Both the position numbers and the translations under genes were made by a program. Shown piece after piece: positions 42,239 to 49,101 of a DNA stretch of 64,000 bases (positions are counted from its first letter, which is position 1; every line of letters starts with the position of its first letter). The notes beneath the pieces were generated by a model. It saw nothing but the letters and a program-made list of their open reading frames with translations, made no database searches and was not told the DNA's origin. Source of the DNA: CAVXDY01 sp963721335 (GTDB lineage Bacteria > Actinomycetota > Thermoleophilia > Miltoncostaeales > Miltoncostaeaceae). The DNA lies in contig CAVRIV010000001.1 in the NCBI GenBank assembly GCA_963721335.1, positions 496,001 to 560,000 on the forward strand, in the 5' to 3' direction.

Positions 42239-43446
42239 GCCACCCGCCCGGTCGCGCGCTCGGGCAGGAACGCGGCGAGCGCGGCTGCGAGGAGCGGCAG
42301 CGCCGCGATGCCCCAGATCGCCGTCTCGCGGCCGGCGGCGTCGGCGATGGCGCCGAACAGCGCGAGTCCCGGGGGCGCCGACCCGATCGCCCCGAAGCCG
42401 ATCATCAGCCCCGCGGCGAGGGCCAGGCGATGCGGCAGATAGGCCTGGCCCATCGCCACGGTGACCGAGAAGGACGCCATCAGGACCGCCCCCGCGGCGG
42501 CGAAGGCGACGAGCCCGGCCGGCCCCTCGTCCACCAGGAAGAGCGCGATGAGCGGGCTCACGAGCGGCATGCTCCACAGCAGCATACGGCGCCCGCCCAC
42601 CCGCTCGGCCAGCGCGGCGCCGACCAGAGTGCCGGCGGCGCCGGCGCCCGAGAAGGCCACCACGGCGAAGCCGGCGGCCTGATCCGAGAAGCCGCGCTCG
42701 TTGGCGAGGAGCAGCGGCACCAGCGCGAGCAGGCAGAACATGGTCCAGGTGCGCAGGCTGGTCACCACGAGGAGCAGCGCGAGCGCCCGCCGGCTGGCGG
42801 CGCTGGCCACGGCCCTCACGCCGTCGCGCGTGGTGCGCGGCACCAGCGGCACCGCCAGCCGGGCGCGCTGGTGGTGGAGCCATGCGGCGACGATCAGGCC
42901 GGGCACCAGGAAGGTGAGGGTGGCGCGCTCGTCGAGGAGCGGGATGAACAGGGCCGCCAGGAGCGGGCCGACGGCGAAGCCGGCGTTCCCGCCGACCATG
43001 AACCACGCGAGCCCGGTGGCCGAGCGCCCGCCCGAGATCTGGTTCGCCACCCGGGCGGCCTCGGGGTGGAAGGCGGCGATGCCGAGCCCCGATCCCACCA
43101 CACAGCCCAGCACGCCCAGGTAGCCGCCCGCCAGGCCCGACAGCGCGAGCCCGGCGACCGCGACGGCCACCCCGCCCCAGAGGAAGACGAACGTGGGGCG
43201 CCGGTCGGCCAGCAGCCCGAAGAACGGCTGGATGGCCGAGGAGACCAGAAGCGAGGCGGCGAGGATCAGGCTCGCCTGCAGGTCCGACAGGGCGTAGAGG
43301 GCCGTGAACACCGGCAGCAGCGCCGGCACGGCGCCCACCGTGGCGTCGATCACGAAGTGCCCCGAGGCCAGCATCACGAGGCCGCCCCGGTCCATCGCCG
43401 ACCCGTCGGGGCGCGCCGCGGCCGCGGCGGGGACGGTGCTGCTCAT
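42235..43446 (-). CDS. MFS transporter, fosmidomycin-resistance (Fsr) type
   Basis: This 403-residue protein has about 12 membrane helices. The segment AAFHPEAARVANQISG after helix 4 is characteristic of Fsr-type efflux pumps, with LLADRRPTF in the loop between helices 2 and 3. Substrate cannot be told. It starts the operon with rarA and is divergent from the small gene at 43464. Confidence 0.85.
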   Translation of the reverse strand: MSSTVPAAAAARPDGSAMDRGGLVMLASGHFVIDATVGAVPALLPVFTALYALSDLQASLILAASLLVSSAIQPFFGLLADRRPTFVFLWGGVAVAVAGLALSGLAGGYLGVLGCVVGSGLGIAAFHPEAARVANQISGGRSATGLAWFMVGGNAGFAVGPLLAALFIPLLDERATLTFLVPGLIVAAWLHHQRARLAVPLVPRTTRDGVRAVASAASRRALALLLVVTSLRTWTMFCLLALVPLLLANERGFSDQAAGFAVVAFSGAGAAGTLVGAALAERVGGRRMLLWSMPLVSPLIALFLVDEGPAGLVAFAAAGAVLMASFSVTVAMGQAYLPHRLALAAGLMIGFGAIGSAPPGLALFGAIADAAGRETAIWGIAALPLLAAALAAFLPERATGRVA

Positions 43447-43463
43447 CCGCGTACTCTAGGCGG

Positions 43464-43685
43464 ATGCCGGGCGGGCGCCCCATCGCGGGCCGCGACGTGC
43501 ACGCGGCCCTTCGCCAGGCCGGCGCCCCCCGCGGCGCCGAGGCCGCCGTGCTGCGCGAGATCCCTCCGGACCGGCTGTTCGAGAGCTACGAGGACCTGCG
43601 GGCCGCCGTCCCGCCCGAGCGGCTCGGCCTCACCTCAGGCGCGCACGCCGCCCTGTTCGGGCCCCTTTTCGGGGAGTTCGAGTGA
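43464..43685 (+). CDS. small protein of unknown function
   Basis: A 73-residue soluble protein (RDVHAALRQAGAPRGAEAAVL, LFESYEDLRAAVPPERLGL). Not recognised. A TACTCT hexamer (43452-43457) ends 6 bases before the ATG, as at other genes here, so it is probably expressed. Its last 51 bases overlap the convergent membrane gene. Confidence 0.6.
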   Translation: MPGGRPIAGRDVHAALRQAGAPRGAEAAVLREIPPDRLFESYEDLRAAVPPERLGLTSGAHAALFGPLFGEFE

Positions 43686-44273
43686 GGGCTCCTCCAGGAC
43701 GTCGTCGACCACCTCCAGCATCTCGTCGAGCGTCGCCTCCCTCTGCCGCCACCAGCCGGGGTCCACGATGAGGTCGTAGCAGCGGGCGGCGACCAGCCCG
43801 AACCCCATCGCCGACACGCCGAGCACCACCACCGTCAGGCCGCCCGCGTCCACGCCGAAGAGCCCCGTGGGCGTGTCGAGGCGCGCGTCGGCGATCGGCG
43901 CGAAGACGAGGCCGAGCACGAGGAAGGTCACGAGGCCCAGGCCCACGCCCTGGATCGCCCAGTGGCGGCGCACGAGGCGCACCACGAGGCCGTAGACGAT
44001 GAGGAGCACGATGGCGCCGACCAGGGTGGCGTAGAACCCGGTCGGACCGGCCGTGTCGCCGACGACCCCGAGGGCGCCCTGGTTCCCGCTCGTCTCCTCC
44101 GCGGTGCCCTTCACCATCGTCCCGAGCACATGGTTGAAGTCGAGGTCCGTGTGGCCCTTGCGGAACGACCCCTGGACCATGATCAGGAAGACCACGCTCC
44201 CCATGACCGAGGCGACCAGGACGCCGACGACGAACCGGCCCATCGAGCGGGCGCGCGACGCCGGGTCGCTCAC
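43635..44273 (-). CDS. membrane protein with four helices
   Basis: This 212-residue protein has hydrophobic helices at about 16-38, 84-105, 117-138 and 148-170, an extracellular-type Gly/Thr-rich loop between helices 1 and 2, and an acidic tail (DEMLEVVDDVLEEPSLELPE). No family recognised. The GTG start overlaps the zinc-ribbon gene stop by 4 bases. Confidence 0.65.
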   Translation of the reverse strand: MSDPASRARSMGRFVVGVLVASVMGSVVFLIMVQGSFRKGHTDLDFNHVLGTMVKGTAEETSGNQGALGVVGDTAGPTGFYATLVGAIVLLIVYGLVVRLVRRHWAIQGVGLGLVTFLVLGLVFAPIADARLDTPTGLFGVDAGGLTVVVLGVSAMGFGLVAARCYDLIVDPGWWRQREATLDEMLEVVDDVLEEPSLELPEKGPEQGGVRA

Positions 44274-44530
44274 GGCTCCTCTCCGGCCTCGTGCGGGTTC
44301 GCCCGCAGCCACGAGATCCGCAGGAAGAGGTCGCGGTCGCTCACGTCCTGATCGAGGTCGAAGGCCTGGCCGCAGAGGGGGCATGCGGTGAAGGGCTGGA
44401 ACGACGGGATCCCCTGCTCGTCGGTCGCTCCGGTGGGGATCAGGAGCAGGTCCCCCCAGCAGTCCTCGGTGGGGCAGCGGGTGCGGCCGTCGATGTTGGC
44501 GAACGCGCTCTTCGCGAGGGTGGGGCGCAT
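44270..44530 (-). CDS. small zinc-ribbon protein
   Basis: An 86-residue protein with two Cys pairs, CPTEDC and CPLC, about 35 residues apart, fitting a zinc ribbon. No further family signal. ATG at 44530 is used; an in-frame GTG at 44539 lies 6 bases after a GACAAT hexamer and may be the real leaderless start. It is divergent from the cysteine-synthesis operon. Confidence 0.65.
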   Translation of the reverse strand: MRPTLAKSAFANIDGRTRCPTEDCWGDLLLIPTGATDEQGIPSFQPFTACPLCGQAFDLDQDVSDRDLFLRISWLRANPHEAGEEP

Positions 44531-44627
44531 CGTCGTCACCCGGGCATTGTCCTCGCCGACCTCACTACACTTCTTGAAGCGTTGACCCGCCCGGCGGCCC
44601 GGCGGACCGTCCGGGGACGGGAAAAGG

Positions 44628-44646
44628 TAGAATCCCCCGGTAGAAT
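44628..44646 (+). promoter_or_regulatory. doubled -10 element of the CysO operon
   Basis: TAGAAT occurs at 44628-44633 and again at 44641-44646, 13 bases apart, within similar contexts (GGTAGAATC). Either could serve as -10. The leader is about 25-40 bases, with a CAGGGAGA ribosome site before the ATG at 44678. Confidence 0.6.
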
Positions 44647-44677
44647 CGCCGGTTACAAGATTCCTCAGGGAGATGTC

Positions 44678-45865
44678 ATGGCGCGCAGCTATCAGGATCT
44701 CCTCGCAAAGGCTCGCGAGCAAGTGCCGGAGGTTCAGGTCGCCGATCTCGCCGCCCGGCGCGAGGCCGGCGACTCCCCGGTCGTCATCGACGTCCGCGAG
44801 CAGGCCGAGTGGGACGAGGGCCACATCCCCGGGTCGGTGCTCATCCCGCGCGGGAACCTCGAGAGCCGCATCGCCGGCGTCGCGTCCCCGGGGCAGGAGA
44901 TCGTGCTGAGCTGCGCCTCGGGCAACCGGTCGCTGCTGGCCGGCACCACCCTCCAGGAGATGGGCTTCGAGAACGTGTCGAGCCTGGCGGGAGGGTTCCA
45001 GCGCTGGAAGCAGAGCGGCCAGCACTGGGAGGTCCCCCGCACGCTCACGCCCGAACAGCGCTCGCGCTACAGCCGGCACACGCTCATCCCCGAGATCGGC
45101 GAGCAGGGCCAGCTCGAGCTGCTGGGGAGCAGGGCGCTCCTCATCGGGGCCGGCGGCCTGGGATCGCCCGCGGCCCTCTACCTGGCCGCCGCCGGTGTGG
45201 GCACCATCGGGCTGGTCGACGACGACGTGGTGGACGCGAGCAACCTCCAGCGGCAGATCATCCACACCACCGATCGCCTGGGCATGCTCAAGGGCGAGTC
45301 CGCGCGGATCGCGATCGAGGCGCTCAACCCCGACGTCACCGTCAACGTGCACCCGTTCCGGGTGGACAAGGAGAACGTGCTCGACCTGATCGCCGACTAC
45401 GACGTCATCGTGGACGGGGCGGACAACTTCCCCACGCGGTACCTGCTCAGCGACGCGTCGCTCATGGCCCGCAAGCCCCTCATCCACGCGAGCATCCTGC
45501 GCTTCGAGGGCCACGCGTCGGTGTTCCTGCCCTACGAGGGGCCCTGCTACCGCTGCCTCTTCCCGGAGCCGCCGCCGCCCGACCTGGCGCCGTCGTGCGG
45601 GGAGGCCGGGGTGCTCGGCGTCCTCTGCGGGGTGATGGGCAGCATCCAGGCCAACGAGGCGATCAAGGTGATGCTCGGAATCGGCGAGACCCTCGCCGGC
45701 CGGCTCCTGATCTACGACGCCCTCGCGATGACCTTCACGGAGCTCAAGGTGCGCCGCGATCCGGACTGCCCGGCCTGCGGGCCGAACGCGCAGCTCGAGT
45801 TCCGCGACTACGACGCCTGGTGCGCCGGCGTCGGTGGCCACTCGGTGGCCGCCGCGGGGGCGTGA
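44678..45865 (+). CDS. rhodanese-ThiF/MoeB sulfurtransferase-adenylyltransferase (MoeZ-like)
   Basis: This 395-residue enzyme should adenylate and sulfurate the C-terminus of the carrier protein encoded next. An N-terminal rhodanese domain (about 15-115) has active C79 in LSCASGNRS. The E1-like domain (about 125-390) has GAGGLGSPAALYLAAAGVG (157-175), DDDVVDASNLQRQ, VDGADNFPTRYL, and CYRC plus CPAC zinc pairs. In MoeZ of mycobacteria the rhodanese is C-terminal; here the order is reversed. It overlaps the cysO-like gene by 4 bases. Confidence 0.9.
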   Translation: MARSYQDLLAKAREQVPEVQVADLAARREAGDSPVVIDVREQAEWDEGHIPGSVLIPRGNLESRIAGVASPGQEIVLSCASGNRSLLAGTTLQEMGFENVSSLAGGFQRWKQSGQHWEVPRTLTPEQRSRYSRHTLIPEIGEQGQLELLGSRALLIGAGGLGSPAALYLAAAGVGTIGLVDDDVVDASNLQRQIIHTTDRLGMLKGESARIAIEALNPDVTVNVHPFRVDKENVLDLIADYDVIVDGADNFPTRYLLSDASLMARKPLIHASILRFEGHASVFLPYEGPCYRCLFPEPPPPDLAPSCGEAGVLGVLCGVMGSIQANEAIKVMLGIGETLAGRLLIYDALAMTFTELKVRRDPDCPACGPNAQLEFRDYDAWCAGVGGHSVAAAGA

Positions 45866-46140
45866 GCCTGATCCGCATCCCCCCGGTGCTGCGCCAGGCC
45901 ACCGGGGGTGAGCGCGAGATCCAGGTCTCGGGCTCGACCGTCAGTGAGGTGCTGGACGCGCTCTACGAGAAGCACCCGGACGTCCGGACGCGGCTTCAGT
46001 CGGACGACGGCGAGCTGCACAAGTTCGTCAACGTGTACCTCAACGACGAGGACGTGCGGCTGATGTCGTGGCTCGACACCGAGGTGTCCGACGGCGACAC
46101 GCTCCTGATCCTCCCGGCCATGGCCGGCGGCAGCGGGTGA
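45862..46140 (+). CDS. cysO: CysO-like ubiquitin-fold sulfur carrier
   Basis: A 92-residue beta-grasp protein resembling mycobacterial CysO (IPPVLRQATGGEREIQVSG, LHKFVNVYLNDEDVRLM, DGDTLLILPAMAGG). The C-terminal thiocarboxylate of such carriers donates sulfide for cysteine synthesis. It ends GGSG rather than the bare GG needed for adenylation, so two residues would have to be removed first. GTG start, 4-base overlaps with both neighbours. Confidence 0.9.
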   Translation: MSLIRIPPVLRQATGGEREIQVSGSTVSEVLDALYEKHPDVRTRLQSDDGELHKFVNVYLNDEDVRLMSWLDTEVSDGDTLLILPAMAGGSG

Positions 46141-47099
46141 GCATCGGCCTCGCGCCGCCGCCTGCGGCGGTCTCGCCCGATCTGGTCGCGACCATCGGCA
46201 ACACGCCTCTGGTCGAGCTGAAGCGCATCACGCCCAACCCCGACGTCCGGATCCTGGCCAAGCTCGAGAGCAGCAACCCGACCGGCTCGATCAAGGACCG
46301 GACCGCCCTCTCGCTGATCGAGGACGCGGAGGCCCGCGGGGCCATCAAGCCGGGCGACACCATCATGGAGCCCACGTCCGGCAACACCGGTATCTCGCTG
46401 GCCATGATCTGCCGGGTGCGCGGCTACAAGCTCGTGGCCGTCATGCCCGAGAACGTCACGGCCGAGCGCCGCCAGCTGCTCACCCTGTACGGGGCCGAGA
46501 TCGTGCCCACCGACGGCGAGTACGGGTCGAACGGCGCGGTCGAGGTGGCCACGCGCCTGTCATCGGAGAACGGGCTCTTCATGCCGTTCCAGTACGGCAA
46601 TCCGGCCAATCCCCGCGCCCACTACGAGGGCACGGCCGCGGAGATCGTGCGCGACTGCCCGGAGATCGACGTGTTCGTGGCCGGGCTCGGCACGGGTGGG
46701 ACGCTGATGGGGTCGTCCCAGCGTCTCAAGGAGCACCGCACCGACATCAAGATCATCGCGTGCGAACCACTGCAGGGCGATCCGGTGAGCGGGCTCCGGA
46801 GCCTGGACGACGGCTTCGTGCCGCCGATCCTCGACCTCGCGCGGCTCGACCGGAAGCTGCTGGTCTCCAACCGCGACTCCATCGTCATGACGCGGCGCCT
46901 CGCCGACGAGGAGGGGATCTTCGCGGGCGTGTCCTCGGGCGCGGTCATCCACGTCTGCGCCGGCCTCGCCGAGCGGCTGAGCCGGGGAACGATCGTGGGC
47001 ATCGTCTGCGACGGGGGCTGGAAGTACCTGTCCGCCGGCATCTGGACGAGCGACGTCGACGAGGTCGAGGAGACCCTGGACCACGGGATCTTCTGGTAG
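46137..47099 (+). CDS. cysM: CysM-type cysteine synthase
   Basis: This 320-residue fold-type II PLP enzyme has the PLP lysine K53 in NPTGSIKDRT, TSGNTGISLAM for the substrate amino acid, GTGGTLMGSSQRL for the phosphate, and an active-site lid segment typical of CysM. In this context it should use O-phosphoserine and CysO thiocarboxylate to form a CysO-cysteine adduct. GTG start overlaps cysO by 4 bases. An SR2 element begins right after the stop. Confidence 0.92.
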   Translation: MSIGLAPPPAAVSPDLVATIGNTPLVELKRITPNPDVRILAKLESSNPTGSIKDRTALSLIEDAEARGAIKPGDTIMEPTSGNTGISLAMICRVRGYKLVAVMPENVTAERRQLLTLYGAEIVPTDGEYGSNGAVEVATRLSSENGLFMPFQYGNPANPRAHYEGTAAEIVRDCPEIDVFVAGLGTGGTLMGSSQRLKEHRTDIKIIACEPLQGDPVSGLRSLDDGFVPPILDLARLDRKLLVSNRDSIVMTRRLADEEGIFAGVSSGAVIHVCAGLAERLSRGTIVGIVCDGGWKYLSAGIWTSDVDEVEETLDHGIFW

Positions 47100-47267
47100 T
47101 CAGTGCCCCGCCAGACGACCTTCGCCCGGTTCTGGCGGGCTGCAAATCATCGCGGATGCGGTGTCCTCACCTCGGCCGATAGGAACCGCTATCGGCCTCG
47201 GTTGCGTCCTTGCCCCGCGGGATTTTCGCGGCCAGAACGCGACCTCAGTCGCCTGACACGGCACTAG
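47100..47267 (+). repeat. SR2 structured repeat, copy 1
   Basis: A roughly 165-base element is closed by AGTGCC (47102-47107) and GGCACT (47260-47265), ending in CTAG. Internally, CCCGCCAGA pairs with TCTGGCGGG near the 5' end. A perfect hairpin GGCCGATAG/CTATCGGCC (47174-47182 with 47189-47197) sits between the conserved flanks GTCCTC and TGCGTCCTTG. It separates cysM from mec and ends one base before the mec TTG. Confidence 0.82.
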
Positions 47268-47678
47268 TTGAGGTTGCCGCGTCCCCTGGCGCAGGAGCTG
47301 GTCGCCCATGCGATCGCCGACCTGCCCAACGAGTGCTGCGGGATGATCTCGGGCCAGGGCTCGGACGCCGCCCTGGTCCATCGCGCCGCCAACACCGAGG
47401 CGAGCCCGTTCATGTACGTCATGGACCCGCAGGAGCAGCTGCGGATCATGAACGAGATCGATGCGGCCGGCGACGACCTCGTGGCGATCTACCACTCCCA
47501 CACCCGCTCGGCGGCCTACCCGTCACGCACCGACGTGGACCTGGCCTTCTTCGCCGAGACCCTCTACCTGATCGTGTCGATCGCCGACCGCGACGCGCCC
47601 GAGATCCGCGCCTTCCACATCACCCGCTCGGCCCCCGAGGGAGAGCAGATCGCCGAGGAGCCGGTGGAGGTCGTCTGA
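47268..47678 (+). CDS. mec: JAMM/MPN+ metalloprotease (Mec-like CysO-cysteine peptidase)
   Basis: This 136-residue zinc protease has a complete JAMM motif: E22 in LPNECCGMISG and H76, H78, S86 and D89 in HSHTRSAAYPSRTD. In mycobacteria Mec releases cysteine from the CysO-cysteine adduct, which fits this operon. It might also trim the SG tail of the CysO-like carrier. The TTG at 47268 is the first in-frame start and directly follows the SR2 element; TTG at 47274 is an alternative. Convergent with the CAP gene (59-base overlap). Confidence 0.87.
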   Translation: MRLPRPLAQELVAHAIADLPNECCGMISGQGSDAALVHRAANTEASPFMYVMDPQEQLRIMNEIDAAGDDLVAIYHSHTRSAAYPSRTDVDLAFFAETLYLIVSIADRDAPEIRAFHITRSAPEGEQIAEEPVEVV

Positions 47679-48879
47679 AGGCCACGCGGGCGCGGAGGCA
47701 CCGCTCCATCTCCACGTAGGCCGTGCCGGGTCCGCCGGTGCGGGCGCAGACGGTCCACCTGCCCGGTGTCAGCTCCACCGCCCGGCTCACGAGGCGCTTG
47801 CCCGCGGCGCGGCGCAGGACCCGCTCCAGCGAGCGCCCGCCGGGCCCGCGCAGCGCCAGGTGCCCGTGCGCGGCGGGGGTGGCGACCGATGCGCGAAACC
47901 TCTGCCGCTCGCGACCGCGGCGCGGGCGGATGCGCTCGAGCGTGATGCGCACCGAGTTCTCGCGCGCGCCCGTGGTGAACGACCAGGCGTGGTTGCGTCG
48001 CACGCCGGTCTCGGGCGAGAGCAGCAGGACCTCGGCCGTGTAGAGCACCGCGGGTTGCAGCGGCGCGACCGGGATCAGGATCGCGCCGGCCGGCAGGTAC
48101 ATCGTCAGGCTCGGGTCGCTGCGGGAGTCGATCACCTTCAGCGGCACCGGCCCGCCGGGCCCGCGCAGGACGGCGTCCTCGACCACGAACGGGTGCTCGA
48201 CGGCGCTCGCCGGGCTCCCGTCCTGCGCCGCCTCCCCGACCGCGGCCCACGGACCGTCGGGGAGGACGTAGAGGTGAGGCCCCGTCGTGGTGCCCTGGGG
48301 CAGCCCGACGAAGTCGCCCGGGACGAACGGCAGCTCACGGGCCGTCTCCTGGACGGGTACGTCCTGGGCACCGCGTCCGGGGAAGGTGCGCACCACGTCC
48401 TCCGCGGGCACGGTCACCTCGCCCGGCTCGGGCGTCGTCCAGACGCAGACGTAGCCGCCGTAGTCGTCCGCGCCCGACACCGACAGGCGCGGATTGAGCA
48501 TCTGCATCAGGTGGATCGGCGCCTGGCGGAACGTGACCCCGGCGCTCCAGGGGCCCCCGGCGGTCAGCACGCTGCGCGAGGCGGCCTGGGCGCCGAGCAG
48601 CGTGTAGCCGGGCAGCCGGGGGTCCTCGCTGTGCCCGACCGTGTGGTTCTGGACCATGTAGCGCGTGTGGAGCGCGCAGCCGCGCGAGCGCTCGGGGTCC
48701 TCGGCGATCGTGCCCGGAAGGCCGTTGGCCGCGCGCATCTGGTTCAGGTCGGCCAGGATCTGGGACCCGGTGGCGGCTCGCGCCCCGGCGGCTGCGCCGA
48801 GGCAGGCGAGGAGGGCGCCCAGGGCGACCAGCGTTCTTCCGCGGGGAGGCGACGGCACCCGCGGAATACCACGGATCAC
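47620..48879 (-). CDS. exported CAP/SCP-domain protein
   Basis: This protein of about 419 residues has a signal peptide (TLVALGALLACLGAAAGARAA) and a CAP-like domain with LADLNQMRAANGLP, CALHTRYMVQNHTVGHSED and FRQAPIHLMQMLNP. Bacterial CAP proteins are secreted and of unclear function. A C-terminal beta-sandwich-like region (LYTAEVLLLSPETG, AWSFTTG) resembles an Ig-type domain. The start is GTG 48879 with a GGAGG very close; GTG 48858 is a reasonable alternative. The tail overlaps mec by 59 bases. Confidence 0.75.
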   Translation of the reverse strand: MIRGIPRVPSPPRGRTLVALGALLACLGAAAGARAATGSQILADLNQMRAANGLPGTIAEDPERSRGCALHTRYMVQNHTVGHSEDPRLPGYTLLGAQAASRSVLTAGGPWSAGVTFRQAPIHLMQMLNPRLSVSGADDYGGYVCVWTTPEPGEVTVPAEDVVRTFPGRGAQDVPVQETARELPFVPGDFVGLPQGTTTGPHLYVLPDGPWAAVGEAAQDGSPASAVEHPFVVEDAVLRGPGGPVPLKVIDSRSDPSLTMYLPAGAILIPVAPLQPAVLYTAEVLLLSPETGVRRNHAWSFTTGARENSVRITLERIRPRRGRERQRFRASVATPAAHGHLALRGPGGRSLERVLRRAAGKRLVSRAVELTPGRWTVCARTGGPGTAYVEMERCLRARVAFRRPPPAPRRSALPRGPSG

Positions 48880-48905
48880 CCTCCGGGGGCAACTCCCCGA
48901 GGGTC

Positions 48906-49068
48906 TAGTGTCCTGAGCCGCTGGTTCGTATGCAGGCTCCCGAGCGAATCTCCAGCGAGACAAGGACGCAGATCCCCCGCAATATCGGGAATATTGTGGG
49001 GGTCGAGGACGCTGTATCGCATGAGATGCAGCCGGGAACTGCCACGCAATCAGCGGCTCAGGACACTA
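48906..49068 (-). repeat. SR2 structured repeat, copy 2
   Basis: A 163-base element is bounded by a perfect 18-bp inverted repeat, TAGTGTCCTGAGCCGCTG (48906-48923) and its complement (49051-49068). Each end touches CTAG. Read on the minus strand it shares CTGCA..TCAT, GTCCTC, TGCGTCCTTG and ATTCGC-type blocks with copy 1. The hairpin between the conserved blocks is different in sequence (CCCCC-G-CAATAT with ATATTG-T-GGGGG, 48974-49002). Confidence 0.88.
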
Positions 49069-49101
49069 GGGGAGGGCCGCGGGCCCTCCCTGAAACGTCT
49101 G

